Part shown: positions 1 to 8,339 of the stretch, one piece after another
How the letters are laid out: each line of letters begins with the position of its first letter
Position numbering within the stretch: the first letter of the stretch is position 1
Source: an uncultured Prevotella sp.
GTDB lineage: Bacteria > Bacteroidota > Bacteroidia > Bacteroidales > Bacteroidaceae
Reading direction: 5' to 3'
Length of the DNA: 64,000 nucleotides
NCBI GenBank assembly: GCA_944320195.1
Contig: CALUGP010000001.1
Span: 62,001-126,000, forward strand
Made by a program: the position numbers and the translations under genes
Notes under the pieces: model-generated
The model's input: the letters and a program-made list of their open reading frames with translations, nothing else
Told to the model about the DNA's origin: nothing
Database searches by the model: none

Positions 1-477
1 GCGGTGGGTCTGATTTTCACCATTGGCGGCACAGCTTATTTTTACGGGATGCTGTTTGTCGGTTTCCTTTTGGCCCTGTTGGCGGCACGCTTTGTTTTCG
101 TCAATGCAGAGCTGAAGAGCGAGGCTGTGGCCGGACTTGCGCTCATGATTGCCGCATTGCTCGTGCTTCTGTATGGCGACAATGCCACGGTGTTGTCACT
201 GTCTCCGGTCCTATTGGGGTGTGGTATTGGAATAATAGGCTCACGTTTCCTTCTGTTTTTCATAAAGCTCAGTCCGCACTGTAAGCGCGGAACGTCTCAA
301 AGCACATATTTCCTGTCATGCGAGTCGGGACTTTCCGTCGGCTTGTTTCTTGGCTATGGCTTGTTCAATGATGACGGTCGTGGAGCTTTGTCGTTGTCCG
401 TCGCGTTGTGTTGTGTGGCTCTGGTCATGTATCTGGCATTCACACACCGATGGTATATGGGGCATAAGAACAGGTAG
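1..477 (+). CDS. MFS transporter, C-terminal part (5' truncated by window edge)
   Basis: The reading frame is open from base 1 and ends at 477, so only the C-terminal half (about 158 residues) is visible. It is very hydrophobic, with about five membrane segments. It contains the loop RGTSQSTYFLSCESG, which resembles the segment between TM10 and TM11 of many Bacteroidetes major facilitator proteins. It ends in a short basic tail (HRWYMGHKNR). The role is inner-membrane transport, but the substrate cannot be inferred because the N-terminal half is outside the window. A GTG at position 4 is only an internal codon, not a start. The family call is moderately sure. Confidence 0.72.
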   Translation, partial: AVGLIFTIGGTAYFYGMLFVGFLLALLAARFVFVNAELKSEAVAGLALMIAALLVLLYGDNATVLSLSPVLLGCGIGIIGSRFLLFFIKLSPHCKRGTSQSTYFLSCESGLSVGLFLGYGLFNDDGRGALSLSVALCCVALVMYLAFTHRWYMGHKNR

Positions 478-503
478 TGGCTTATTGCTTGGTGCGTGAT
501 TTG

Positions 504-528
504 CAACAGGCTGTGCCACAGCCTGTTG
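504..528. terminator. Hairpin after the MFS gene
   Basis: A perfect 11-bp stem (504-514 with 518-528) closes a 3-base loop 26 bases after the stop codon. There is no clear T-tract, so it may be a weak or factor-assisted terminator, or just an mRNA 3' end structure. Confidence 0.45.
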
Positions 529-541
529 GCGCTTGCCTTGT

Positions 542-622
542 AAAAGACGGCTTTTGGGCTTCCCAAAGGCCGTCTTTTGTCTTGTAAAACGCCATGAGTT
601 GCAGGCTGATTGACCGTCTTTT
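542..622. repeat. 22-bp-period degenerate array, locus 1
   Basis: This lies in the 317-base gap 478-794. Units with the AAGRCSGYC-type core start at 544, 566, 588 and 610, exactly 22 bases apart. The first two are good matches and the last two degenerate. The first two units also form a 17-bp inverted repeat (542-558 with 562-578, one mismatch). The remainder of the gap holds a hairpin at 504-528 and a promoter at 729-760. Confidence 0.7.
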
Positions 623-728
623 GCATGCAGGTGATAACGAGGCAGGTTGTAATAATGTTTCAATAAGCTACTGATATGTTTCATATCCTTGGTTATTTGT
701 TTATGCGTCTTCTATTTGGTGGGATAAC

Positions 729-760
729 TTTGTGCGTGTGAGAAAAAATTGTTATATTTG
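729..760 (+). promoter_or_regulatory. Bacteroidetes-type promoter for DUF4491-rlmH
   Basis: A TTTG at 729-732 is followed after 20 bases by TATATTTG at 753-760. This fits the -33 TTTG / -7 TAnnTTTG consensus. Transcription would start near 767, about 28 bases before the next start codon. Confidence 0.65.
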
Positions 761-794
761 CAGACAGTAAAATCATTAAGACAAAGACAAAAAA

Positions 795-1094
795 ATGGGA
801 CTTCATTTTACGGGAATAGTCATCGCCATATCATGTTTCCTGATTATAGGGCTGTTTCATCCGATAGTGATAAAGACCGAATATTACACAGGCACGAGGT
901 ATTGGTGGGTGTTCCTGCTTGTAGGTCTGGCTTGTGTGGTTGCCGCCTTGTTTATAGGCAATGCGGTGGTTTCGTCGGTTCTTGGCATATTCGGCGCTTC
1001 ATGTCTTTGGTCGATAAAAGAATTGTTCGAGCAGCGCGACAGAGTGAAGAAAGGCTGGTTCCCGATGAATCCGAAACGCAGGAGCGAGTATTGA
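795..1094 (+). CDS. DUF4491 family membrane protein
   Basis: This 99-residue protein has three hydrophobic segments (about residues 4-22, 36-54 and 57-73) and the family's conserved C-terminal signature ELFEQRDRVKKGWFPMNPKR. The length is normal for DUF4491, a small Bacteroidetes inner-membrane family of unknown function. The ATG at 795 follows a good promoter and an A-rich leader. It lies 47 bases upstream of rlmH and is probably cotranscribed with it. No function can be assigned. A longer frame overlapping it in another register (749-1114) is a shadow. Confidence 0.85.
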   Translation: MGLHFTGIVIAISCFLIIGLFHPIVIKTEYYTGTRYWWVFLLVGLACVVAALFIGNAVVSSVLGIFGASCLWSIKELFEQRDRVKKGWFPMNPKRRSEY

Positions 1095-1141
1095 TTGTAT
1101 GTTGCGTGTCATGAAAAACTTGAATCCCTAACCTGTGACTG

Positions 1142-1612
1142 ATGAAAACCACTTTAATACTTGTCGGAAAAACAACAGGAAAGCTCTACGCCGAGGCAAT
1201 AGAAGACTACGCCTGCCGCATAAGTCATTATACACCTTTTAATATAAAGGTGATACCCGATCTGAAAAACAGCAAGAGCCTTAGCGAAAAACAGCAAAAG
1301 GAGAAGGAAGGCGAGCTTATATTGAAAAGTATTGAAGACAAGAGCTTAGTCGTGCTGCTTGACGAGCGTGGCAAGGAATACCGTAGTGTGGAGTTCGCTT
1401 CATGGTTTGGCAACAAGCAGCAGACCGTCAAGAGCCTTACATTTGTAGTTGGAGGGCCTTACGGATTCTCGCAGGCTGTTTATGACAGGGCCGACGGCAT
1501 GGTGTCGCTTTCGCGCATGACTCTGTCGCACCAGATGGTAAGGCTCGTCTTCATAGAGCAGGTGTATAGGGCCTGCACGATACTCAAGAACGAGCCCTAC
1601 CATCATGAATGA
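1142..1612 (+). CDS. rlmH: 23S rRNA (pseudouridine-1915-N3)-methyltransferase
   Basis: This 156-residue SPOUT-class methyltransferase uses SAM to methylate pseudouridine 1915 in helix 69 of 23S rRNA, in the cytoplasm. The length is that of RlmH. It has the SAM-binding loop FVVGGPYGF (about residues 100-108). The trefoil-knot C-terminus is diagnostic, with SLSRMTLSHQMVR and EQVYRACTILKNEPYHH at the end. It starts at the ATG at 1142, 47 bases after DUF4491. Identification is secure. Confidence 0.96.
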   Translation: MKTTLILVGKTTGKLYAEAIEDYACRISHYTPFNIKVIPDLKNSKSLSEKQQKEKEGELILKSIEDKSLVVLLDERGKEYRSVEFASWFGNKQQTVKSLTFVVGGPYGFSQAVYDRADGMVSLSRMTLSHQMVRLVFIEQVYRACTILKNEPYHHE

Positions 1613-1657
1613 TGGCTCTTGAAAGGAATTTTACAACAAACATAAAAACTTTTTGAT

Positions 1658-2839
1658 ATGGAAAAAACATGGAGATGGTTCGGCAAGAACGACAAGATAA
1701 CCTTGTCCATGCTGAAACAAATCGGCGTGGAGGGCATCGTGACCGCCCTGCACGATGTTCCGAACGGTGAAGTTTGGACGCGCGAGAAAATCCGTGACCT
1801 GCGTGAATACATCGAGAGTTACGGTATGCGCTGGTCTGTTGTGGAGAGCCTGCCTGTATGCGAAAGCATAAAGTACGCAGGTCCTGACCGCGACCAACTG
1901 ATTGAGAACTATAAAGAAAGCCTTAAGAACCTCGGACTTGAGGGCGTGCACACTATTTGCTACAACTTCATGCCGGTGCTCGACTGGGCGCGCACAGACC
2001 TGACCCATCCAAATCCAGACGGTACGAGCAACCTTTATTTCAGCCATGCGCAGTTCGCTTATTTCGACTGCTGCATCCTGAAGCGTGAGAACGCCGAGAA
2101 GGATTACAGTCCGGAGGTAATGGCGGAGGTGGAGAAACTGAAGCAGACCATGACTGCGGAAGACAACCACAAGCTGGTTGACACCATCATCGTGAAGACG
2201 CAGGGCTTCGTAAACGGCAACATCACCGAGAACGACGAGCATCCGGTTGAACTGTTCCGCCAGCTGCTCGACCTTTACAAGGGCATTACTAAAGACCAGC
2301 TGCGCGAGAACATGCGCTACTTCCTGGCGGCCATCATGCCCACCTGCAACGAATACGGAATGTACATGTGCGTGCATCCAGACGACCCGCCATTCCCCAT
2401 TCTCGGATTGCCTCGCATCGTAACGTGCGACGACGACATCAACTGGTTCCTAAAGGCGGTGGACGACCCGCACAACGGCTTGACGTTCTGCGCAGGCTCT
2501 TTGTCTGCCGGAGCGCACAACAATGTGGTGGAGCTGGCCCGCAAATATGCCGACCGCACGTGGTTCGTACACATGCGCTCGTGCAAGGTGTTCCCCAACG
2601 GCGATTTCACCGAGGCCTCCCACCTCGGCGGGCGCGCCGACCTAGTGGAGCTGGCGCACGTCTTCGAGAAGGCGAACCCCAAGCTGCCGATGCGCGTTGA
2701 CCACGGCCCCAACATGCTTGGCGACGAGGACCGCGGCTACAACGCCGGCTACACGTTCCTCGGCCGCATGTTCGCCATGGGACAGGTGCAGGGCATTCTG
2801 GCGGCCGTTGACCGCGAACTGGGAATAAGCCAAGAATGA
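1658..2839 (+). CDS. uxuA: Mannonate dehydratase
   Basis: This 393-residue protein matches UxuA, which dehydrates D-mannonate to 2-keto-3-deoxygluconate in glucuronate catabolism. It is cytoplasmic, with a metal-dependent TIM-barrel fold. Family motifs include FGKNDKITL near the N-terminus, CVHPDDPPFPILGLPRI (about residues 240-256), HMRS (about 307-310), and MRVDHGPNM near residue 350. The length is normal. The SDR oxidoreductase that makes its substrate lies 94 bases downstream, so the two form one catabolic module. It may draw on glucuronate released by the arabinogalactan PUL further along, which is an inference. Confidence 0.96.
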   Translation: MEKTWRWFGKNDKITLSMLKQIGVEGIVTALHDVPNGEVWTREKIRDLREYIESYGMRWSVVESLPVCESIKYAGPDRDQLIENYKESLKNLGLEGVHTICYNFMPVLDWARTDLTHPNPDGTSNLYFSHAQFAYFDCCILKRENAEKDYSPEVMAEVEKLKQTMTAEDNHKLVDTIIVKTQGFVNGNITENDEHPVELFRQLLDLYKGITKDQLRENMRYFLAAIMPTCNEYGMYMCVHPDDPPFPILGLPRIVTCDDDINWFLKAVDDPHNGLTFCAGSLSAGAHNNVVELARKYADRTWFVHMRSCKVFPNGDFTEASHLGGRADLVELAHVFEKANPKLPMRVDHGPNMLGDEDRGYNAGYTFLGRMFAMGQVQGILAAVDRELGISQE

Positions 2840-2933
2840 CGGATTGAGAGTCAGGGATTGAAAAATACCATTTTCCATAAGGCTTATCGGGCTCATCAGG
2901 CTCATTTGCCTTATTAAAAAAACTAAAGCCACA
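2840..2933 (+). other. Intra-operon spacer with weak hairpin
   Basis: The uxuA-SDR gap carries GATTGAGAGTCAGGGATTG on its left side and CTCATCAGGCTCATTTG on its right, plus a short stem (ATAAGGC 2877-2883 with GCCTTAT 2908-2914) followed by TAAAAAAA. It has the same purine-left/pyrimidine-right build as other operon-internal spacers in this window, and could attenuate transcription or protect mRNA ends. Confidence 0.35.
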
Positions 2934-3746
2934 ATGAACGAATTATTCAACATCAAGGATTACGTTGTAGTAATAACAGGCGGAACGGGCATTCTCGGAC
3001 GCACAATAGCGAAGTATCTTGCAAACAACGGAGCGCAGGTTGTAATCCTCGGCCGCAAGGAAGAGGTGGGCAAGGAGATAGTGGACGACATCGTGAAGGA
3101 CGGCGGCAAGGCCGAATTCATGAAGACGGACGTGATGGATTATGCCGCCGTTCAGAAGAACTGCGACGACATAATTGCAAAGTACGGACGCATAGACACG
3201 TTGCTCAATGCCGCCGGAGGCAACATGGCCGGGGCTACGATTACTCCCGACCAGACCTTCTTCGACCTTAAAGTAGAGGAATTCCAGAAGGTGCTCAACC
3301 TTAACCTTACAGGCACGGTGATACCTACGCAGGTGTTCCTCAAGCCTATGGTAAAGCAGGGCAAAGGCTCGATAATCAACTTCTCGTCAATGGCCGCGTT
3401 CCGTCCGATGACCCGTGTGTGCGGATATGCGGCTGCAAAGGCCGGCATAAGCAACTTTACTGCGTTCATGGCGACAGAGTGCGCCAAGAAGTTTGGCGAG
3501 GGCATACGTGTTAACGCCATAGCTCCCGGTTTCTTCATAACCGAACAGAACCGTGCGTTGTTGACCAATCCCGACGGCTCTTATACCCAGCGTGGCAACG
3601 ACGTGGTACGCCAGACACCGTTCGGACGCATGGGTGACCCCGAGGAACTTTGCGGAACAATACATTATCTGATGAGCGACGCCGCCAAGTTCGTGACGGG
3701 TACGGTGGCTGTTGTTGACGGAGGCTTCAATACATTTGCGATGTAA
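2934..3746 (+). CDS. SDR-family D-mannonate oxidoreductase (fructuronate reductase type)
   Basis: This is a 270-residue classical short-chain dehydrogenase/reductase. The cofactor loop TGGTGILG is near residue 14, the NAAGGN motif near 93, the catalytic Ser in INFSSMAA, and the catalytic Tyr165/Lys169 in GYAAAKAG. It ends with VTGTVAVVDGGFNTF, as is usual for the family. Its place directly after uxuA argues for NAD(P)H-dependent interconversion of fructuronate and mannonate, the job done by the SDR-type UxuB (YjmF) of Bacillus rather than by the E. coli-type UxuB. The fold is certain; the substrate rests on context. Confidence 0.85.
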   Translation: MNELFNIKDYVVVITGGTGILGRTIAKYLANNGAQVVILGRKEEVGKEIVDDIVKDGGKAEFMKTDVMDYAAVQKNCDDIIAKYGRIDTLLNAAGGNMAGATITPDQTFFDLKVEEFQKVLNLNLTGTVIPTQVFLKPMVKQGKGSIINFSSMAAFRPMTRVCGYAAAKAGISNFTAFMATECAKKFGEGIRVNAIAPGFFITEQNRALLTNPDGSYTQRGNDVVRQTPFGRMGDPEELCGTIHYLMSDAAKFVTGTVAVVDGGFNTFAM

Positions 3747-3762
3747 GATGTCATTTATTGGT

Positions 3763-3848
3763 AAGCAGGCAATAGGCAAGCAGGCAAACTTTTAGCCATA
3801 ATGGATTGTTATGGCGGATATTGTTGCCTGCTTGCCTTTTGCCTGTTT
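3763..3848. terminator. Long imperfect hairpin after the SDR gene
   Basis: Two 25-base arms (3763-3787 and 3824-3848) are complementary at 23 of 25 positions, with an inner 6-bp hairpin in the loop (around 3795-3814). Each arm contains GCAGGCAA-like subrepeats. It probably ends the uxuA-SDR transcript, though the trailing T-run is poor. It is the only notable structure in the 227-base gap apart from the uxaB promoter. Confidence 0.6.
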
Positions 3849-3927
3849 GTATGTTGAAATATACGACTACGCAAACCTTTACGTGCTTTTAATGCGTAAA
3901 AAAGGAACATCATATTGAATAAAACTG

Positions 3928-3935
3928 TATTTTTG
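3928..3935 (+). promoter_or_regulatory. -7 box upstream of uxaB
   Basis: TATTTTTG matches the TAnnTTTG consensus 38 bases before the uxaB start codon. I see no clear -33 TTTG at the expected distance. Confidence 0.5.
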
Positions 3936-3973
3936 CAACAAATTTAATAAAAACGAATTTAGTAAATCAAATC

Positions 3974-5422
3974 ATGAAAAAATTACAAGCTTTAAACAAA
4001 AGGACAGCGCCTAAGAGCGTAATGCCGGAGAAAGTGATACAGTTTGGTGAGGGAAACTTCCTTCGTGCGTTTGTTGATTGGATAATTTACAACATGAACC
4101 AGAAAACGGACTTCAACGGTTCTGTTGTGATAGTGCAGCCTCTCGGTGGTGGAATGATCGACAAGCTCAATGGCCAGGACTGCCTCTATCACGTAAACTT
4201 GCAAGGTCTTGAGGACGGCAAGCCTGTCAACAGCCTTACACGCATAGATTGTGTTAGTCGTGCATTGAACCCGTATTCTCAGAATGAGGCTTTCATGGCG
4301 CTTGCCGACCAGCCGGAGATGCGCTTTGTCATATCTAATACAACCGAGGCAGGCATCGCCTTTGACCCCAGTTGCAAGCTTGAAGATGCACCCGCAAGCT
4401 CATATCCAGGAAAGCTTGTCCAGTTGCTTTATCGCCGTTACCAGACATTCAACGGCGACCCGACAAAGGGACTTATCATATTCCCTTGCGAGCTTATATT
4501 CCTCAACGGACATGTGCTTAAGGACTGTATCTACAAATACATAGAACTGTGGAACCTTGGTGAAGGTTTCAAGAAATGGTTTACAGAGTGCTGTGGTGTT
4601 TACGCTACTTTGGTAGACCGTATCGTACCGGGCTTCCCTCGTAAGGAAATCAAGGAAATACAGCAGAAAATCAGCTATGAGGACAACCTTGTGGTACAGG
4701 CCGAGATCTTCCATCTTTGGGTAATCGAGGCGCCGAAAGAGATTGCAGAAGAGTTCCCGGCAGACAAGGCCGGACTGCATGTCCTTTTTGTTCCGTCTGA
4801 AGAACCGTATCACGAGCGTAAGGTTACTTTGCTCAACGGTCCTCATACGGTGCTTAGTCCGGTGGCATTCCTTAGCGGCATCAACATTGTACGCGATGCT
4901 TGTAAAGACCCTGTTGTAGGCAAATATATTCACAAAGTGCAGTTTGAAGAATTAATGGAAACTCTCAATCTGCCGAAAGACGAATTGCAGAAGTTTGCCG
5001 GTGACGTGCTTGAGCGCTTTATGAACCCGTTTGTTGACCACCAGGTGACAAGCATCATGCTTAATTCGTTCCCGAAATACCAAACTCGCGACCTGCCCGG
5101 AGTCAAGACTTACCTTGAGCGTAAAGGTGAATTACCACAAGGACTTGTGTTCGGCTTGGCGGCAATAATCACATATTACAAGGGTGGTAAGCGTGCAGAC
5201 GGCACTGAGATTGTTCCCAATGATTCGCAGGAAATCATGGATTTGCTGAAGGAACTATGGGCTACCGGAGACACACAAAAGGTTACTGACGGCGTTCTTT
5301 CAGCCACGCAGATATGGGGTGAAGACCTTAATAAAATAGAAGGACTTAACGCCCTTGTGAAGAAAGACCTTGACCTTATTCAGGAAAAGGGCATGCTTGA
5401 GGCTGTAAAGACAATACTTTAA
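3974..5422 (+). CDS. uxaB: Tagaturonate reductase (altronate oxidoreductase)
   Basis: This 482-residue member of the mannitol dehydrogenase family interconverts D-tagaturonate and D-altronate with NADH in galacturonate catabolism. Visible family features are the N-terminal nucleotide-binding segment IQFGEGNFLRAFVDW (about residues 22-36), the substrate-region motif LLNGPHTVLSPVAFLSG (about 286-302) and the usual helical C-terminal domain. The length fits UxaB. It is a single-gene unit with its own -7 box and a strong terminator immediately downstream. With uxuA and the SDR it covers parts of both uronate branches. uxaA (altronate dehydratase) and uxaC are not in the window. Confidence 0.93.
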   Translation: MKKLQALNKRTAPKSVMPEKVIQFGEGNFLRAFVDWIIYNMNQKTDFNGSVVIVQPLGGGMIDKLNGQDCLYHVNLQGLEDGKPVNSLTRIDCVSRALNPYSQNEAFMALADQPEMRFVISNTTEAGIAFDPSCKLEDAPASSYPGKLVQLLYRRYQTFNGDPTKGLIIFPCELIFLNGHVLKDCIYKYIELWNLGEGFKKWFTECCGVYATLVDRIVPGFPRKEIKEIQQKISYEDNLVVQAEIFHLWVIEAPKEIAEEFPADKAGLHVLFVPSEEPYHERKVTLLNGPHTVLSPVAFLSGINIVRDACKDPVVGKYIHKVQFEELMETLNLPKDELQKFAGDVLERFMNPFVDHQVTSIMLNSFPKYQTRDLPGVKTYLERKGELPQGLVFGLAAIITYYKGGKRADGTEIVPNDSQEIMDLLKELWATGDTQKVTDGVLSATQIWGEDLNKIEGLNALVKKDLDLIQEKGMLEAVKTIL

Positions 5423-5445
5423 TTTTAGAGTCAATATGATGTGAC

Positions 5446-5503
5446 GGTAAAAAAGGCACGATGTGTGAAAGTTGTATATGTTTCTTCACGTGCCTTTTTT
5501 ACC
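5446..5503. terminator. Rho-independent terminator of uxaB (bidirectional form)
   Basis: A perfect 15-bp stem (5446-5460 with 5489-5503) has an A-run on the left and a T-run on the right, starting 23 bases after the uxaB stop. It lies inside an in-frame upstream extension of the next gene, which shows that gene must start later, at 5528. Confidence 0.85.
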
Positions 5504-5527
5504 TTTTTATTTTCATTTGTTTGCTTT

Positions 5528-6265
5528 ATGGATGACATCGAGACACTTTTGAGACGGTATGCCGAGCAGTATGAGACCGCAGACTTTCTTCCTGCAGATC
5601 CCAGTTGGTTCATGCATCAAGTGGAAGGTGTGGAGAATCAGGAGGTTACAGCATTTGTTGCTTCATGCTTAAGCTATGGCAGCAGAAAGCAATTCATGCC
5701 TAAAATACAGTTCTTTTTGGATGTGTCCGAGGGCGATATGTATGATTGGTTGCTGACAGGAAATTTCAAGGACGATGTGCCTGATGATGACAAGTCTTGT
5801 TTTTACCGGCTTTATACCTGGCATACAATGTATACGTTGCTTGTTGCCTTGCGCCAAATGCTCCGGGAATATGGGAGTATAGGCAAGTATGTCAAGACTT
5901 TCGCCTCAGACGGTTTTGCTGCAGTAAAGTGCATTACTGATTATTTCTCAAATAAAGGAATTGAGACGATAATACCTAAAAACACAACTTCCGCATGTAA
6001 ACGTGTGTGCATGTTCCTGCGTTGGATGGTTCGTGACGGCTCACCTGTAGACCTTGGATTATGGAATCATTTCATAGATAAGCGCACATTGATAATCCCA
6101 ATGGACACGCATGTGCTTCAAGAAGCCAACCGTTTAGGGCTGATTGACAGTAAGACGGCGTCCATGACTGTTGCGCGTAAGCTTTCAGTGAGACTTGCAG
6201 AAATATTTCCGGACGACCCGATGAAAGGCGATTTTGCCTTGTTTGGTTATGGGGTAAACCGTTGA
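5528..6265 (+). CDS. TIGR02757/DUF2400 family protein
   Basis: This is a 245-residue protein of the TIGR02757 (DUF2400) family, common in Bacteroidetes and of unknown function. It carries the family signature WMVRDGSPVDLGLW followed by LIIPMDTHVLQEANRLGL (about residues 174-210). The last part resembles the DTHV...RLGL motif of helix-hairpin-helix DNA glycosylases, so a nucleic-acid role is possible but only inferred. The frame extends up to 5441, but the added 29 residues would be encoded by the uxaB terminator hairpin. The ATG at 5528 (MDDIETLLRRY) fits the family start. Confidence 0.87.
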   Translation: MDDIETLLRRYAEQYETADFLPADPSWFMHQVEGVENQEVTAFVASCLSYGSRKQFMPKIQFFLDVSEGDMYDWLLTGNFKDDVPDDDKSCFYRLYTWHTMYTLLVALRQMLREYGSIGKYVKTFASDGFAAVKCITDYFSNKGIETIIPKNTTSACKRVCMFLRWMVRDGSPVDLGLWNHFIDKRTLIIPMDTHVLQEANRLGLIDSKTASMTVARKLSVRLAEIFPDDPMKGDFALFGYGVNR

Positions 6266-6379
6266 GGTTGGTGTGAAGATTGGAATACAACATGTTGCAA
6301 GCCCATTGAAAAAGCGATGAAAATCGATGAAAAAAGGTGAAAAATATTCCACATAATAGTATTTTTTACTTTTATTTAT

Positions 6380-6387
6380 TATCTTTG
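6380..6387 (+). promoter_or_regulatory. -7 box upstream of the phosphohexomutase gene
   Basis: TATCTTTG, a perfect TAnnTTTG, lies 97 bases before the start codon, implying a leader of about 90 bases. The rest of the 219-base gap is AT-rich with no other clear element. Confidence 0.55.
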
Positions 6388-6484
6388 TAGCAAGATAAGC
6401 CGCGTTTAAGCATTTTCATATAATGCCGGTTTATGCAGTGACTTTATTCCATTTAACGCAAATAATTAACATTTTAATAATTGT

Positions 6485-8233
6485 ATGGAAAATAATTCAG
6501 AATTGATTGCTTTGTGTGAGGCTAAGGCGAAGCAATGGCTCACACCTGTTTTTGATGCAGACACGCAGGCAACTGTCAAGGGAATGCTTGACAATGAAGA
6601 CAAGACGGAACTGATTGAAAGCTTCTATAAGAATCTTGAGTTTGGCACAGGAGGCCTTCGTGGCATAATGGGAGCTGGAAGCAACCGCATGAATGTTTAC
6701 ACCGTAGGTATGGCTACGCAGGGCTTTGCCAACTACTTGAAGAAGAATTTTGCCGACCGCGAGCAAATATCCGTTGTCGTTTGTCACGATTGCCGCAACA
6801 ATAGCCGCCTCTTTGCGGAGACCGTTGCCAATATATTCTCTGCCAACGGAATAAAGGTTTACTTGTTTGACGACATGCGTCCTACGCCTGAATGCTCGTT
6901 CGCCATCCGTCACCTTGGATGCCAGAGTGGTGTGAACATCACGGCAAGCCACAACCCGAAGGAGTACAACGGATACAAGGCTTACTGGGAAGATGGCGCA
7001 CAGGTGCTTGCTCCCCACGACACAGGCATCATCGACGAGGTGAATAAAGTAAAGGTGGAGGATGTCAAGTTTGACGGCAACAAGGAGCTTATCGAGATTA
7101 TCGGAGAAGAGATTGACAAGATGTACCTTGACCTTATTCATGGAATTTCTATCGATCCGGAAGTCATCAAGCGTCAGAAAGACCTGAAGATAGTCTACAC
7201 TCCGTTGCATGGTACAGGCATGATGCTCATTCCGCGCTCGTTGAAGCTTTGGGGCTTTGAGAACGTTCACTGCGTGAAAGAGCAGATGGTGAAGAGCGGC
7301 GACTTCCCGACGGTAGTCAGCCCGAACCCTGAAAACGGCGAGGCTCTTACCCTTGCACTGCGCGATGCGAAAGAGATTGATGCGGATATTGTCATGGCGA
7401 GCGACCCCGATGCCGACCGTGTGGGCATGGCTTGCAAGAACGACAAGGGCGAATGGATACTGATTAACGGCAACCAGACCTGCCTTCTCTTCCTGTATTA
7501 CATCATCCGCAACCGTCAGGCCAAGGGCTTGATGAAGCCGACTGACTTTATCGTGAAGACCATCGTCACCACGGAAGTAATTAAGAAGATAGCCGACAAG
7601 CAGCACATCGAGATGCGCGACTGCTACACAGGCTTCAAGTGGATTGCCCGTGAAATCGCACTTTCTGAAGGAAAGCAGCAGTACATCGGCGGCGGAGAGG
7701 AAAGTTACGGCTTCTTGGCGGAAGACTTTGTGCGCGACAAGGACGCCGTTTCGGCCTGCTCGTTGCTTGCAGAGATTTGCGCTTGGGCTAAAGACCAGGG
7801 CAAGACGCTGTATGATGTAGTTATGGACATCTATCTTGAATATGGCTTCTCTAAGGAAGTTACGGTCAATGTCGTAAAGCCCGGCAAGACAGGTGCTGAC
7901 GAGATAAAGCAGATGATGACAAACTTCCGCAACAATCCGCCTACCGAACTCGGCGGCAGCAAGGTGGTTTTGTGGAAAGACTACCAGACGCTTGAACAGC
8001 GTGATGCGGCAGGCAATGTGACAAAGATTGACATGCCGACTACGAGTAACGTGCTTCAGTGGTTCTGCGACGACGAGACGAAGATTAGCGTGCGTCCGTC
8101 AGGCACGGAGCCGAAAATCAAGTTCTACATCGAGATTAAGGACACGATGAAGTGTGCAGGGTGCTATGAGCGTTGCACTGACGCGGCAACTGCCAAGGTT
8201 GAGGCCATCAAGAAGTCCTTGAATCTTGGTTGA
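6485..8233 (+). CDS. Phosphoglucomutase/phosphomannomutase (phospho-sugar mutase)
   Basis: This 582-residue alpha-D-phosphohexomutase is cytoplasmic and interconverts hexose-1-phosphate and hexose-6-phosphate. FGTGGLRGIMGAGSNRMN near residue 52 is the N-terminal phosphate region. The active-site phosphoserine is Ser155 in GVNITASHNPKEYNGYK. The Mg2+ loop is DPDADR (residues 307-312), the sugar-binding loop is GGGEESYG (about 402-409), and the C-terminal phosphate-binding loop is SVRPSGTEPKIKFY (about 537-550). The length is that of the Bacillus PgcA-like group. It has its own promoter and terminator. Whether glucose or mannose is preferred cannot be told from sequence. Confidence 0.94.
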   Translation: MENNSELIALCEAKAKQWLTPVFDADTQATVKGMLDNEDKTELIESFYKNLEFGTGGLRGIMGAGSNRMNVYTVGMATQGFANYLKKNFADREQISVVVCHDCRNNSRLFAETVANIFSANGIKVYLFDDMRPTPECSFAIRHLGCQSGVNITASHNPKEYNGYKAYWEDGAQVLAPHDTGIIDEVNKVKVEDVKFDGNKELIEIIGEEIDKMYLDLIHGISIDPEVIKRQKDLKIVYTPLHGTGMMLIPRSLKLWGFENVHCVKEQMVKSGDFPTVVSPNPENGEALTLALRDAKEIDADIVMASDPDADRVGMACKNDKGEWILINGNQTCLLFLYYIIRNRQAKGLMKPTDFIVKTIVTTEVIKKIADKQHIEMRDCYTGFKWIAREIALSEGKQQYIGGGEESYGFLAEDFVRDKDAVSACSLLAEICAWAKDQGKTLYDVVMDIYLEYGFSKEVTVNVVKPGKTGADEIKQMMTNFRNNPPTELGGSKVVLWKDYQTLEQRDAAGNVTKIDMPTTSNVLQWFCDDETKISVRPSGTEPKIKFYIEIKDTMKCAGCYERCTDAATAKVEAIKKSLNLG

Positions 8234-8254
8234 CATTCTTATTCGTGTAAAGTG

Positions 8255-8284
8255 AAACGGCGAAGGGAAAATCCTTCGCCGTTT
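8255..8284. terminator. Terminator of the phosphohexomutase gene
   Basis: A perfect 12-bp stem (8255-8266 with 8273-8284) with a 6-base loop is followed by T-rich sequence, 21 bases after the stop codon. Confidence 0.88.
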
Positions 8285-8317
8285 TTGTTTCACATTCTAA
8301 TAGTTTTGTTAATTTTG
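8284..8317 (+). promoter_or_regulatory. Promoter of the BadF-type kinase gene
   Basis: TAATTTTG at 8310-8317 is the -7 box, with TTTG at 8284-8287 about 22 bases upstream. The start codon follows 22 bases later. Confidence 0.5.
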
Positions 8318-8339
8318 CGCTGTTTTAAAATGAGGGTAT

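Noticed and set aside
5441-5527. N-terminal extension of the TIGR02757 protein
   Set aside because: The 29 extra codons are made of the uxaB terminator hairpin; family members start like MDDIETLL at 5528.
6497-7606. 369-codon minus-strand reading frame opposite the phosphohexomutase gene
   Set aside because: It is an antisense shadow of a high-confidence gene, with no family resemblance and no promoter or start context.
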